From Buttiauxella sp035271705 (GTDB taxonomy: Bacteria > Pseudomonadota > Gammaproteobacteria > Enterobacterales > Enterobacteriaceae), in contig NZ_DATERI010000212.1 of assembly GCF_035271705.1 (NCBI RefSeq), positions 13,451 to 77,450 of the forward strand: a stretch of DNA of 64,000 nucleotides, in the 5' to 3' direction. Made by a program: the position numbers and the translations under genes. The notes beneath the pieces are model-generated. The model was not told where the DNA came from and ran no database searches. It was given only the letters and a program-made list of their open reading frames with translations. The first letter of the stretch is position 1, and each line of letters starts with the position of its first letter. Below, piece by piece: positions 41,262-50,476 of this stretch.

Positions 41262-42187
41262 AAATAATTCGTGCTGGATTGCACATGTCGGTGCAGGACA
41301 CTGGACGTTATGGTTATCGGCAGTTAGGTGTGAGCCGTTGCGGTGCGCTTGATGCACCAGCATTACAAATGGCAAATTTGCTGGTGGGCAATGCACCAGA
41401 AAGTGCTGCACTAGAAATTACCTTGGGAAATTGTGTCGTTGAGTTCACGCAAGAGGGTTGGTTTGCGCTAACCGGAGCGGGTTGCCACGCAGAATTGGAT
41501 GGTCATGCAGTGTGGACGGGCTGGCGGCTGCCTGTCAAAGCGGGCCAGCAACTCCGCCTGACAGTGCCTGAACGTGGGATGCGTAGCTATCTTGCTGTGG
41601 CTGGCGGGTTAGACATTCCTGAAGTCCTGGGCTCTTATAGCACCGATTTGAAAGCGCAAATCGGTGGCTTCGAAGGGCGGTTACTCAAAGATGGCGATGA
41701 AATCCCTCAACTGCCTGCAACGCGACATTTCCGCGAAGCGCGTGGTGTGAAGCAACTTTTATGGGGAAATCGCATTCGTGCGTTGGAGGGGCCGGAGTAT
41801 CACGAGTTTACTCAAACCTCTCAGGATGTGTTTTGGCGTTTGCCGTGGCAGCTAAGCCCGCAAAGTAACCGCATGGGTTATCGCTTGCAGGGGCAACGCC
41901 TGGAACGCACCACAGACCGCGAATTGCTGTCACATGGATTGCTGCCGGGTGTGGTGCAAGTGCCACACAACGGTCAGCCTATCGTGTTGATGAATGACGC
42001 ACAGACTACGGGTGGCTATCCACGGATTGCCTGTGTTATCGAAGCGGATATGTTCAATCTGGCGCAATTACGGTTAGGTGAACCCATTCATTTCGTACGC
42101 TGCACCCTGGAAGAGGCGCTTAAAGCGCGACGCGATCAGCAAATCTATCTTGATCAACTGGCCTGGCGGCTGAATAACGAAGACTGA
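41255..42187 (+). CDS. pxpC: 5-oxoprolinase subunit PxpC
   Basis: Second biotin-carboxylase-like (KipA/YbgK) subunit of the 5-oxoprolinase. It has 310 residues from the GTG at 41255, with AGGAGG at 41245-41250. Conserved landmarks are SVQDTGRYGYRQLGVSRCGALD near the N-terminus (shown trimmed: QDTGRYGYRQLGVS), LAVAGGLDIPEVLGS, SNRMGYRLQG and DAQTTGGYPRIACV. In E. coli pxpA and nei follow on the same strand. Here a terminator comes 27 bases after the stop and then the opposing gltA. Confidence 0.95.
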   Translation: MLKIIRAGLHMSVQDTGRYGYRQLGVSRCGALDAPALQMANLLVGNAPESAALEITLGNCVVEFTQEGWFALTGAGCHAELDGHAVWTGWRLPVKAGQQLRLTVPERGMRSYLAVAGGLDIPEVLGSYSTDLKAQIGGFEGRLLKDGDEIPQLPATRHFREARGVKQLLWGNRIRALEGPEYHEFTQTSQDVFWRLPWQLSPQSNRMGYRLQGQRLERTTDRELLSHGLLPGVVQVPHNGQPIVLMNDAQTTGGYPRIACVIEADMFNLAQLRLGEPIHFVRCTLEEALKARRDQQIYLDQLAWRLNNED

Positions 42188-42214
42188 TTTGATTCCCCTG
42201 AAGAATTTTAATCA

Positions 42215-42245
42215 TAAAAAAACGCGCCGATTGGCGCGTTTTTAT
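42215..42245. terminator. Bidirectional terminator between pxpC and gltA
   Basis: AACGCGCC / GGCGCGTT stem with a GATT loop, an A-run before it and a T-run after it. It serves both convergent genes. Confidence 0.93.
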
Positions 42246-42259
42246 TTCCAGCATCGAAC

Positions 42260-43546
42260 TTATTTCTTCAAATCTGAAGTGAAGTCACGCTGTTCGTAGC
42301 CAGTGTACAACTGACGTGGACGGGCGATTTTAATGCCGTCGTCATGCATTTCGTTCCAGTGAGCAATCCAACCCACGGTACGCGCCATCGCGAAGATAAC
42401 GGTAAACATGGAAGATGGAATCCCCATCGCTTTCAAGATGATACCGGAGTAGAAGTCCACGTTCGGGTAGAGTTTCTTCTCGATGAAGTACGGGTCGTTA
42501 AGCGCGATATGCTCAAGTTCCATCGCCACTTCCAGCAGGCTGTTATCTTTCAGATCCAGCTCTTTGAGAACTTCATGGCAGGTTTCACGCATGACAGTGG
42601 CACGCGGGTCATAGTTTTTGTACACGCGGTGGCCAAAGCCCATCAGACGGAAAGAGTCATTCTTATCTTTCGCGCGACGGATGAATTCTGGAATGTGTTC
42701 AACGCTGCTGATTTCTTCCAGCATCTTCAGAGCAGCTTCGTTAGCTCCACCGTGCGCAGGTCCCCACAGGGATGCGATACCGGCAGCAATACAGGCGAAC
42801 GGGTTCGCGCCAGAAGAGCCTGCGGTACGGACGGTAGAGGTAGAAGCGTTTTGCTCGTGGTCAGCATGCAGGATCAGAATTCGGTCCATTGCACGTTCGA
42901 GAATCGGGTTAACTTCGTATTTCTCACACGGAGTGGAGAACATCATGTTCAGGAAGTTACCGGAGTAGGACAGGTCGTTGCGCGGGTACACGAACGGCTG
43001 GCCAATAGAATATTTGTAACACATCGCCGCCATAGTCGGCATTTTGGACAGCAGACGGAACGCTGCAATCTCACGGTGGCGCGGGTTATTCACGTCCATA
43101 GAATCATGATAAAACGCCGCCAGCGCACCGGTCACGCCGCACATTACCGCCATCGGATGGGAGTCACGACGGAAACCGTGGAACAAACGGGTGATTTGTT
43201 CGTGGATCATGGTGTGACGGGTGACGGTAGTTTTAAACTCTTCGTACTGTTCCTGAGTCGGTTTTTCACCATTCAGCAGGATATAGCAGACTTCAAGATA
43301 GTTGGAGTGGGTTGCCAGTTGATCGATTGGGAAACCACGGTGCAACAAGATGCCTTCATCACCGTCGATAAAGGTGATTTTTGACTCACATGATGCAGTA
43401 GAGGTGAAACCCGGGTCAAAAGTGAACACACCTTTAGAACCAAGACTACGGATATCAATTACATCCTGACCGAGTGTACCTTTTAGCACATTCAGTTCCA
43501 GAGCATCACCACCGTTATAGGTGAGGGTTGCTTTTCTATCAGCCAT
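42260..43546 (-). CDS. gltA: Citrate synthase GltA
   Basis: Condenses acetyl-CoA and oxaloacetate to citrate, the entry step of the TCA cycle; the enterobacterial enzyme is hexameric and inhibited by NADH. It has 428 residues, one more than E. coli. Catalytic segments are SLWGPAHGGANEAALKML (catalytic histidine), MGFGHRVYKNYDPRA (second histidine) and PNVDFYSGII (catalytic aspartate). The N-terminal FTFDPGFTSTASCESKITF segment belongs to the allosteric domain. It is divergent from sdhC across 661 bases, as in E. coli. Confidence 0.97.
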   Translation of the reverse strand: MADRKATLTYNGGDALELNVLKGTLGQDVIDIRSLGSKGVFTFDPGFTSTASCESKITFIDGDEGILLHRGFPIDQLATHSNYLEVCYILLNGEKPTQEQYEEFKTTVTRHTMIHEQITRLFHGFRRDSHPMAVMCGVTGALAAFYHDSMDVNNPRHREIAAFRLLSKMPTMAAMCYKYSIGQPFVYPRNDLSYSGNFLNMMFSTPCEKYEVNPILERAMDRILILHADHEQNASTSTVRTAGSSGANPFACIAAGIASLWGPAHGGANEAALKMLEEISSVEHIPEFIRRAKDKNDSFRLMGFGHRVYKNYDPRATVMRETCHEVLKELDLKDNSLLEVAMELEHIALNDPYFIEKKLYPNVDFYSGIILKAMGIPSSMFTVIFAMARTVGWIAHWNEMHDDGIKIARPRQLYTGYEQRDFTSDLKK

Positions 43547-44207
43547 TTACGGTCTCCTTAGCGCCTTATTTCATCAGACTGCGGGATTCCTGATTTGCAT
43601 TAAAACACTACCGTGTCCGTTACCAGTTTTTTATTTGCTCGTGGCTCTGTTTTGATTGTGTACAGCCAGGGTACAGAGCAATGGGCGTTTGCAGGTAACA
43701 CATGCCACGCAGGCGAAAAATCAGCAAATCAAGGTGTTAGCAGTCCATATCATTCAAACCTGTTTACCACTAATAACTGTCCTAATCGACTGGGTCAATA
43801 CCGACACACTGTTACATAACTTATTCTCAGGTGAAAGGCTGACCCTATAACTTTTACGAATTATACGGCTTTTCTGGCACCGTTTGTAACAAGAATGTTT
43901 AACTTTTGTCAAATCAGATGATTAAAATTTAAAATAATGTTGTTATCGTGATCCTGCTCACTGTTCCGAATAAAACCCTTCAATCTATATATGTAGGTCA
44001 ATTGTAATGAATTTGTGAAGAGCCTATACTGCGGCCAGGTCTCCGGAACACCCTGCCACCGGGCGCCACCCAGCGTTGTAGCCAGTTTTTTGGCATCTGG
44101 ATGTAGCTGTTTTTGCATGACGCACAGTTATAGAAAGTTCACGCTGTCTGACCCCACCTGCAGGACCGGAGGAAGGAAACAATAAGAACAGCATGTGGGC
44201 GCTATTC
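43547..44207. promoter_or_regulatory. gltA-sdhC divergent control region
   Basis: About 660 bases with no credible gene. It must hold the gltA promoters (minus) and the sdh promoter and leader (plus). A good CRP-type palindrome lies at 43948-43961. The sdhC leader (about 44030-44207) is long enough to be the target of RyhB- and Spot 42-type sRNAs known to act on sdhC in E. coli; I did not identify their pairing sites here. Confidence 0.6.
43947..43962. promoter_or_regulatory. Candidate CRP site upstream of sdhC
   Basis: GTGA-TCCTGC-TCAC: both half-sites match the CRP core GTGA-N6-TCAC exactly. sdhCDAB and gltA are CRP-responsive in E. coli. Position is about 246 bases before the sdhC start codon. 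Confidence 0.65.
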
Positions 44208-44597
44208 ATGATAAAAAATGCGAAAAAACAAAGACCAGTAAACCTCGATCTCACAACGATGAGGTTCCCAGTCACTGCAATCGCTTCCATCCTCCATCGT
44301 GTATCCGGCGTGATCACCTTTGTGGCTGTTGGCATCTTACTTTGGTTATTGGGTCAGTCACTCTCATCTCCAGAAGGCTTCCTTGTTGCTTCAGCAATAA
44401 TGGATAGCTTCTTTGTTACATTCATTATGTGGGGCATCCTCACCGCGCTGGCTTATCACGTTGTTGTGGGTATTCGCCACATCATGATGGACACCGGTTT
44501 GCTGGAAGAAACCCTGATAGCGGGCAAACGATCCGCGATGATTTCCTTTGTTATAACTGTCGTGCTTTCAATTCTCGCAGGAGTCCTCGTATGGTAA
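44208..44597 (+). CDS. sdhC: Succinate dehydrogenase cytochrome b556 subunit SdhC
   Basis: Membrane anchor of succinate:quinone oxidoreductase that helps hold heme b and the ubiquinone site. From the ATG at 44208 it has 129 residues, the E. coli length; an ATG five codons upstream (44193) is also open. Three helices are visible; heme ligand H84 and ubiquinone residues S27 and R31 are all in place. Its stop is overlapped by the sdhD start by seven bases. Confidence 0.97.
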   Translation: MIKNAKKQRPVNLDLTTMRFPVTAIASILHRVSGVITFVAVGILLWLLGQSLSSPEGFLVASAIMDSFFVTFIMWGILTALAYHVVVGIRHIMMDTGLLEETLIAGKRSAMISFVITVVLSILAGVLVW

Positions 44598-44938
44598 GCA
44601 ATGCCTCCGCATTAGGTCGCAATGGTGTGCATGACTATATTTTGGTTCGTGCCTCCGCCATCGTAATCACCCTGTACATCATTTATATGATCGGGTTCTT
44701 CGCTGTTACCGGCGATTTAACCTACGAGGTCTGGAGCGGGTTCTTTACCTCCGCCTTCACCAAAGTGTTCACCCTGCTGACATTGTTCTCAATTTTGATC
44801 CATGCCTGGATTGGCATGTGGCAGGTGTTGACCGACTACGTTAAACCAGTGGCGATTCGTCTTGGGCTGCAACTGCTGATTGTTGTTGCACTGCTGGTTT
44901 ACGTCATTTATGGATTCGTTGTGGTGTGGGGTGTGTAA
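44591..44938 (+). CDS. sdhD: Succinate dehydrogenase membrane anchor SdhD
   Basis: Second membrane anchor, 115 residues as in E. coli, three helices. Heme ligand H71 and the quinone-site tyrosine Y83 are at the E. coli positions (LIHAWIGMWQVLTDYVK). The gene overlaps sdhC by seven bases at its start and shares a TAATG junction with sdhA at its end, so all four sdh genes are tightly coupled. Confidence 0.97.
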   Translation: MVSNASALGRNGVHDYILVRASAIVITLYIIYMIGFFAVTGDLTYEVWSGFFTSAFTKVFTLLTLFSILIHAWIGMWQVLTDYVKPVAIRLGLQLLIVVALLVYVIYGFVVVWGV

Positions 44939-46704
44939 TGAATTTACCAGTCAGAGAGTTTGATGCAGTCGTCATCGGTGCTGGTGGCGCAGGTATGCGC
45001 GCCGCACTGCAGATTTCCCAGTCAGGCCAGACTTGTGCCTTGCTGTCTAAAGTTTTCCCAACCCGTTCCCATACTGTGTCTGCGCAGGGCGGTATTACCG
45101 TAGCACTCGGTAATACCCACGAAGACAACTGGGAATGGCATATGTACGACACGGTAAAAGGTTCCGACTATATCGGTGACCAGGACGCCATTGAATATAT
45201 GTGTAAAACCGGGCCGGAAGCGATTCTGGAACTGGATCATATGGGAATGCCGTTCTCCCGTCTTGAAGACGGCACCATTTACCAACGTCCGTTTGGCGGC
45301 CAGTCGAAGAACTTCGGCGGCGAGCAAGCGGCACGTACTGCGGCGGCGGCTGACCGTACTGGTCACGCGTTGTTGCACACGCTGTATCAACAAAACCTGA
45401 AAAACAAAACCACTATTTTCTCCGAATGGTATGCGCTTGATCTGGTGAAAAACGCCGATGGCGCCGTGGTCGGTACGACTGCGCTGTGTATCGAAACTGG
45501 CGAAGTGGTTTACTTCAAAGCGAAAGCGACCATTCTGGCAACCGGTGGTGCGGGCCGTATTTATCAGTCCACCACTAACGCGCACATTAATACCGGTGAC
45601 GGTGTTGGCATGGCGCTGCGTGCTGGCGTGCCGGTACAAGATATGGAAATGTGGCAGTTCCACCCAACCGGCATTGCTGGTGCGGGCGTTCTGGTCACAG
45701 AAGGTTGTCGTGGTGAAGGCGGTTATCTGCTGAACAAACACGGCGAGCGTTTCATGGAGCGTTATGCACCAAACGCCAAAGACCTGGCGGGCCGTGACGT
45801 AGTAGCACGTTCCATCATGATTGAAATCCGCGAAGGTCGTGGTTGCGATGGCCCATGGGGTCCACACGCTAAACTGAAACTCGACCACTTGGGTAAAGAC
45901 GTTCTGGAATCCCGTCTGCCGGGCATCCTTGAACTGTCGCGCACCTTTGCACACGTTGACCCGGTTAAAGAACCGATTCCGGTTATCCCAACTTGCCACT
46001 ATATGATGGGCGGGATCCCGACCAAAGTGACGGGTCAGGCGCTGACGGTGAACGAGCAGGGCGAAGACGTTGTCATTCCTGGGCTGTTTGCAGTGGGCGA
46101 AATCGCCTGCGTTTCTGTTCACGGTGCCAACCGTCTGGGCGGTAACTCGCTGCTGGATTTGGTGGTGTTTGGTCGCGCTGCTGGCTTGCATCTGCTGGAA
46201 TGTATCGCTGAGCAAGGCGAACTGCGTGATGCCAGCGAAGACGATATTAATGCCGCTCTGGAACGCATGAACCGCTGGAACAATAACCGCGACGGTGAAG
46301 ATCCCGTGCAAATCCGCAAAGCGCTTCAGGAATGTATGCAGAATAACTTCTCGGTATTCCGCGAAGGTGACGCAATGGCGAAAGGCCTTGAGCAACTGAA
46401 ACAAATCCGCGAGCGCCTGAAAAATGCCCGTCTGGATGACACTTCAAGTGAGTTCAACACCCAGCGCGTTGAGTGCCTGGAGCTGGATAACCTGATGGAA
46501 ACCGCATTCGCGACCGCTGTATCCGCTAACTACCGCACCGAAAGCCGTGGCGCGCATAGCCGCTTCGACTATCCGGACCGTGACGATGAAAACTGGCTGT
46601 GTCATAGCTTGTATCTGCCTGCTTCGGAAAGCATGACTCGCCGTGAGGTGAACATGCAGCCGAAACTGCGTCCGGCATTCCCACCGAAAGTGCGTACTTA
46701 TTAA
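44938..46704 (+). CDS. sdhA: Succinate dehydrogenase flavoprotein SdhA
   Basis: Oxidises succinate to fumarate and passes electrons to SdhB. It has 588 residues from the ATG at 44938, the E. coli length. The Rossmann motif VIGAGGAGM is at 12-20, the covalent-FAD histidine is H45 (PTRSHTVSAQGG), and substrate-site segments include QFHPTGIAG, SRTFAHVDP and CHYMMGGIPT. The start lies in the TAATG overlap with the sdhD stop. sdhB follows 15 bases later. Confidence 0.98.
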   Translation: MNLPVREFDAVVIGAGGAGMRAALQISQSGQTCALLSKVFPTRSHTVSAQGGITVALGNTHEDNWEWHMYDTVKGSDYIGDQDAIEYMCKTGPEAILELDHMGMPFSRLEDGTIYQRPFGGQSKNFGGEQAARTAAAADRTGHALLHTLYQQNLKNKTTIFSEWYALDLVKNADGAVVGTTALCIETGEVVYFKAKATILATGGAGRIYQSTTNAHINTGDGVGMALRAGVPVQDMEMWQFHPTGIAGAGVLVTEGCRGEGGYLLNKHGERFMERYAPNAKDLAGRDVVARSIMIEIREGRGCDGPWGPHAKLKLDHLGKDVLESRLPGILELSRTFAHVDPVKEPIPVIPTCHYMMGGIPTKVTGQALTVNEQGEDVVIPGLFAVGEIACVSVHGANRLGGNSLLDLVVFGRAAGLHLLECIAEQGELRDASEDDINAALERMNRWNNNRDGEDPVQIRKALQECMQNNFSVFREGDAMAKGLEQLKQIRERLKNARLDDTSSEFNTQRVECLELDNLMETAFATAVSANYRTESRGAHSRFDYPDRDDENWLCHSLYLPASESMTRREVNMQPKLRPAFPPKVRTY

Positions 46705-46719
46705 TAGCGGAGCAAAGTG

Positions 46720-47436
46720 ATGAAACTCGAATTCTCAATTTATCGCTACAACCCGGATGTTGACGATGCTCCGCGTATGCAGGAGTACACCCTGGAAGGG
46801 GAAGAAGGGCGCGACATGATGTTGCTTGACGCGCTGATGCAACTGAAAGAAAAAGATCCGTCGTTGTCGTTTCGTCGTTCGTGCCGTGAAGGGGTGTGTG
46901 GCTCCGATGGCGTGAACATGAACGGTAAGAATGGCTTGGCTTGTATCACGCCAATCTCAGCGTTAGGTAACGGAAAGCAGAAGATTGTTGTCCGCCCACT
47001 ACCGGGATTGCCTGTTGTGCGAGATCTGGTTGTAGACATGGGGCAATTCTATACTCAATATGAGAAGATTAAGCCTTACCTGTTGAATAATGGACAAAAT
47101 CCACCGGCTCGTGAGCATTTACAGTCACCTGAGCAGCGTGAAAAACTGGATGGCCTGTACGAGTGTATTCTTTGCGCGTGCTGCTCGACGTCCTGTCCGT
47201 CCTTCTGGTGGAACCCTGATAAGTTCATCGGGCCTGCAGGTTTACTGGCGGCGTATCGTTTCTTGATCGATAGCCGTGATACTGAAACCGCCAGTCGTCT
47301 TGACGGTCTCAGTGATGCTTTCAGTGTATTCCGCTGTCATGGCATCATGAATTGCGTCAGTGTTTGTCCTAAGGGGCTAAACCCGACGAAAGCCATCGGC
47401 CATATTAAGTCGATGTTGCTGCAAAAGAGTGCCTAA
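46720..47436 (+). CDS. sdhB: Succinate dehydrogenase iron-sulfur subunit SdhB
   Basis: Carries the [2Fe-2S], [4Fe-4S] and [3Fe-4S] clusters that link SdhA to quinone. It has 238 residues from the ATG at 46720; GGAG lies seven bases upstream, better spaced for this ATG than for the GTG at 46717. The [2Fe-2S] ligands are C55, C60, D63 and C75, retaining the aspartate seen in E. coli. The other clusters use CILCACCSTSCPSFWW and CHGIMNCVSVCPKGLNP. The sdh-suc boundary (47437-47654) holds two strong hairpins. Confidence 0.97.
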   Translation: MKLEFSIYRYNPDVDDAPRMQEYTLEGEEGRDMMLLDALMQLKEKDPSLSFRRSCREGVCGSDGVNMNGKNGLACITPISALGNGKQKIVVRPLPGLPVVRDLVVDMGQFYTQYEKIKPYLLNNGQNPPAREHLQSPEQREKLDGLYECILCACCSTSCPSFWWNPDKFIGPAGLLAAYRFLIDSRDTETASRLDGLSDAFSVFRCHGIMNCVSVCPKGLNPTKAIGHIKSMLLQKSA

Positions 47437-47441
47437 TGTTG

Positions 47442-47466
47442 TTTCCCCTCCCGCAGGGAGGGGAAA
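47442..47466 (+). other. GC-rich stem-loop after sdhB
   Basis: Perfect 11-base stem TTTCCCCTCCC / GGGAGGGGAAA with a GCA loop, six bases after the sdhB stop. There is no T-run, so it probably stabilises the sdh 3' end or slows RNA decay rather than terminating. Confidence 0.75.
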
Positions 47467-47474
47467 TTGCAGGA

Positions 47475-47527
47475 AACCTTTAAAAACTGCCCTACGTCAT
47501 TTGATACAGCGACAGTTTTTAAAGGTT
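47475..47527 (+). other. AT-rich stem-loop in the sdhB-sucA spacer
   Basis: Perfect 15-base inverted repeat AACCTTTAAAAACTG / CAGTTTTTAAAGGTT separated by 23 bases. Together with the adjacent GC-rich stem it makes a double-hairpin at the sdh/suc boundary. The right arm could also act as the T-rich tail of a partial terminator. Confidence 0.7.
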
Positions 47528-47654
47528 CCTTCACGAGCTGCCTGACAAGTCAATGGCTCGTTGTTGTGAACCCCGGTAATGCGTACAACTTCTGTATTCT
47601 GTACGTAATAGTTATTCACGGCGAAATAAGCATAAAAATGCTTAAGGGATCACG

Positions 47655-50462
47655 ATGCAGAACGGCGAAATGAAAGCCTGGCTGGATTCCTCTTACCTGG
47701 CAGGTGCAAACCAGTCCTGGATAGAGCAGCTCTATGAAGACTTCTTAACCGATCCTGACTCTGTTGATGCGCATTGGCGCTCAATGTTCCAGCAATTACC
47801 TGGAACCGGGGCCAAACCGGATCAATTCCATTCTAAAACACGTGATTATTTTCGTCGTCTGGCGAAGGATGCCTCACGTTATTCCACCGCAATTACCGAC
47901 CCTGACACTGACGTTAAGCAAGTCAAAGTCCTGCAGTTGATCAACGCCTGGCGTTTCCGTGGTCATCAAGCAGCTAACCTTGACCCGCTTGGCCTGTGGA
48001 AGCAGGACGCGGTTGCTGACTTGGATCCCGCTTACCACAATCTGACTGATGCCGATCTTAAGGAAACTTTCAACGTGGGTTCTTTTGCCAGCGGCAAAGA
48101 AACCATGAAGCTTGCTGACCTGATTGATGCGCTCGAGCAGACTTACGGTGGTTCGATTGGTGCGGAATATATGCACATCACCAGTACTGAAGAGAAACGC
48201 TGGATTCAACAGCGCATCGAATCAGTGGTGGGGCACTCAACATTTACTGTTGAAGAGAAAAAACGCTTCCTGAGCGAACTGACTGCGGCTGAAGGCCTTG
48301 AGCGTTATCTGGGTGCGAAATTCCCAGGCGCTAAACGCTTCTCGCTGGAAGGCGGTGACGCATTGGTGCCAATGCTCAAAGAGATGATCCGCCATGCGGG
48401 TAAGAGCGGCACACGTGAAGTGGTTCTGGGGATGGCACACCGTGGCCGCCTGAACGTACTGATCAACGTACTGGGTAAAAAGCCGCAGGAGTTGTTCGAC
48501 GAGTTTGCCGGTAAACATAAAGAGCACCTCGGCACTGGTGATGTGAAGTACCACATGGGCTTCTCATCTGACGTTGAAACCGAAGGCGGCCTGGTTCACC
48601 TGGCGCTGGCATTTAACCCGTCGCACCTCGAAATCGTAAGCCCTGTGGTTATTGGTTCTGTGCGTGCACGTCTGGACAGGCTGGATAAACCAGGCAGCAA
48701 CCAGGTTCTGCCAATCACCATTCATGGTGACGCAGCGGTTGCCGGTCAGGGCGTGGTTCAGGAAACCCTGAACATGTCTAAAGCGCGTGGCTACGAAGTG
48801 GGCGGTACCGTTCGCATCGTTATCAACAACCAGATTGGTTTCACCACATCTAACCCACTGGATGCGCGTTCCACACCGTACTGTACCGATATCGGTAAAA
48901 TGGTGATGGCACCCATTTTCCACGTGAATGCAGATGACCCAGAAGCGGTGGCGTTTGTTACTCGTCTGGCGTTGGACTTCCGTAACACCTTTAAGCGCGA
49001 CGTGTTTATCGACCTGGTTTGCTACCGTCGCCATGGTCATAACGAAGCTGATGAGCCAAGTGCAACTCAGCCAATGATGTACCAGAAAATCAAGAAACAC
49101 CCGACGCCGCGTAAGATCTATGCTGACCGTCTGGAGCAGCAAAAGCTGGCCACACTTGAAGATGCCACTGAAATGGTAAACCTTTACCGTGATGCGCTGG
49201 ATGCCGGTGAATGTGTGGTGAAAGAATACCGCCCAATGAACATGCATTCCTTTACCTGGTCGCCATACCTCAACCACGAGTGGGATGAGAGTTATCCGAA
49301 CAAGGTAGAAATGAAGCGTTTGCAGGAGCTGGCTAAACGTATTAGCAGCGCGCCTGAAACGGTTGAGATGCAAGCACGTGTGGCGAAAATCTACAGTGAC
49401 CGCACGGAAATGGCGAACGGCGCGAAGAAATTCGACTGGGGCGCGGCAGAAAACCTGGCGTATGCAACTCTGGTTGATGAAGGTGTTGCTGTGCGTCTGT
49501 CTGGTGAAGATGTGGGGCGTGGTACGTTCTTCCACCGTCACGCTGTGATTCACAACCAAACCAACGGTTCGACTTACACCCCGCTGCAACACGTTCACAA
49601 CAGCCAGGGCGAGTTCAAAGTTTGGGACTCCGTACTGTCTGAAGAAGCGGTTCTGGCGTTTGAATACGGTTATGCCACTGCGGAACCTCGTACGCTGACT
49701 ATCTGGGAAGCTCAGTTCGGCGATTTCGCCAACGGTGCTCAGGTGGTTATCGACCAGTTCATCAGCTCCGGCGAGCAGAAATGGGGCCGTATGTGTGGTC
49801 TGGTTATGCTGTTGCCGCACGGCTACGAAGGCCAGGGCCCAGAGCACTCATCCGCACGTCTGGAACGTTATCTCCAGCTGTGTGCTGAGCAGAACATGCA
49901 AGTTTGCGTGCCTTCTACTCCCGCGCAGGTTTACCACATGTTGCGTCGTCAGGCGTTGCGCGGTATGCGTCGTCCACTGATTGTCATGTCACCGAAATCC
50001 CTGCTGCGTCATCCGCAGGCGGTTTCTACGCTCGACGAACTGGCTAATGGCAGCTTCCTGCCAGCGATTGGTGAAGTGGACGAGTTAGACCCAGCAGGCG
50101 TGAAACGCGTGGTCATGTGTTCTGGTAAGGTTTATTACGATTTGCTGGAACAGCGTCGTAAGAACGATCAAAAAGATGTGGCGATTGTGCGCATCGAACA
50201 GTTGTATCCATTCCCGCACCATGCGGTGCAGGAAGCATTAAAACCCTTTGCTCACGTACATGATTTTGTGTGGTGCCAGGAAGAGCCGCTTAACCAGGGC
50301 GCATGGTACTGCAGCCAGCACCATTTCCGTGAAGTGATTTCATTTGGATCAGCCCTGAGTTATGCAGGTCGTCCAGCCTCCGCATCACCTGCGGTAGGGT
50401 ACTTGTCCGTTCACCAGAAACAGCAGCAAGATCTGGTTAATGACGCGCTGAACGTCGATTAA
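47655..50462 (+). CDS. sucA: 2-Oxoglutarate dehydrogenase E1 component SucA
   Basis: Thiamine-diphosphate-dependent decarboxylase of the 2-oxoglutarate dehydrogenase complex; 935 residues against 933 in E. coli. Recognisable parts are the N-terminal E2-binding segment (LAGANQSWIEQLYEDFL), the substrate/ThDP histidines in GMAHRGRLNVL and HGDAAVAGQG, the ThDP motif from HVNADDPEAV to VCYRRHGHNEADEP, and the C-terminal SPKSLLRHP. It is the first suc gene, 218 bases after sdhB, and sucB follows after 14 bases. Confidence 0.98.
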   Translation: MQNGEMKAWLDSSYLAGANQSWIEQLYEDFLTDPDSVDAHWRSMFQQLPGTGAKPDQFHSKTRDYFRRLAKDASRYSTAITDPDTDVKQVKVLQLINAWRFRGHQAANLDPLGLWKQDAVADLDPAYHNLTDADLKETFNVGSFASGKETMKLADLIDALEQTYGGSIGAEYMHITSTEEKRWIQQRIESVVGHSTFTVEEKKRFLSELTAAEGLERYLGAKFPGAKRFSLEGGDALVPMLKEMIRHAGKSGTREVVLGMAHRGRLNVLINVLGKKPQELFDEFAGKHKEHLGTGDVKYHMGFSSDVETEGGLVHLALAFNPSHLEIVSPVVIGSVRARLDRLDKPGSNQVLPITIHGDAAVAGQGVVQETLNMSKARGYEVGGTVRIVINNQIGFTTSNPLDARSTPYCTDIGKMVMAPIFHVNADDPEAVAFVTRLALDFRNTFKRDVFIDLVCYRRHGHNEADEPSATQPMMYQKIKKHPTPRKIYADRLEQQKLATLEDATEMVNLYRDALDAGECVVKEYRPMNMHSFTWSPYLNHEWDESYPNKVEMKRLQELAKRISSAPETVEMQARVAKIYSDRTEMANGAKKFDWGAAENLAYATLVDEGVAVRLSGEDVGRGTFFHRHAVIHNQTNGSTYTPLQHVHNSQGEFKVWDSVLSEEAVLAFEYGYATAEPRTLTIWEAQFGDFANGAQVVIDQFISSGEQKWGRMCGLVMLLPHGYEGQGPEHSSARLERYLQLCAEQNMQVCVPSTPAQVYHMLRRQALRGMRRPLIVMSPKSLLRHPQAVSTLDELANGSFLPAIGEVDELDPAGVKRVVMCSGKVYYDLLEQRRKNDQKDVAIVRIEQLYPFPHHAVQEALKPFAHVHDFVWCQEEPLNQGAWYCSQHHFREVISFGSALSYAGRPASASPAVGYLSVHQKQQQDLVNDALNVD

Positions 50463-50476
50463 ATAAAGGATAAAAA

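Noticed and set aside
45022..46404. A 460-codon open frame antisense to sdhA
   Set aside because: Shadow of sdhA codon bias; composition unlike any protein family.
48564..49847. A 427-codon open frame antisense to sucA
   Set aside because: Shadow of sucA; sense gene is fully conserved along its length.
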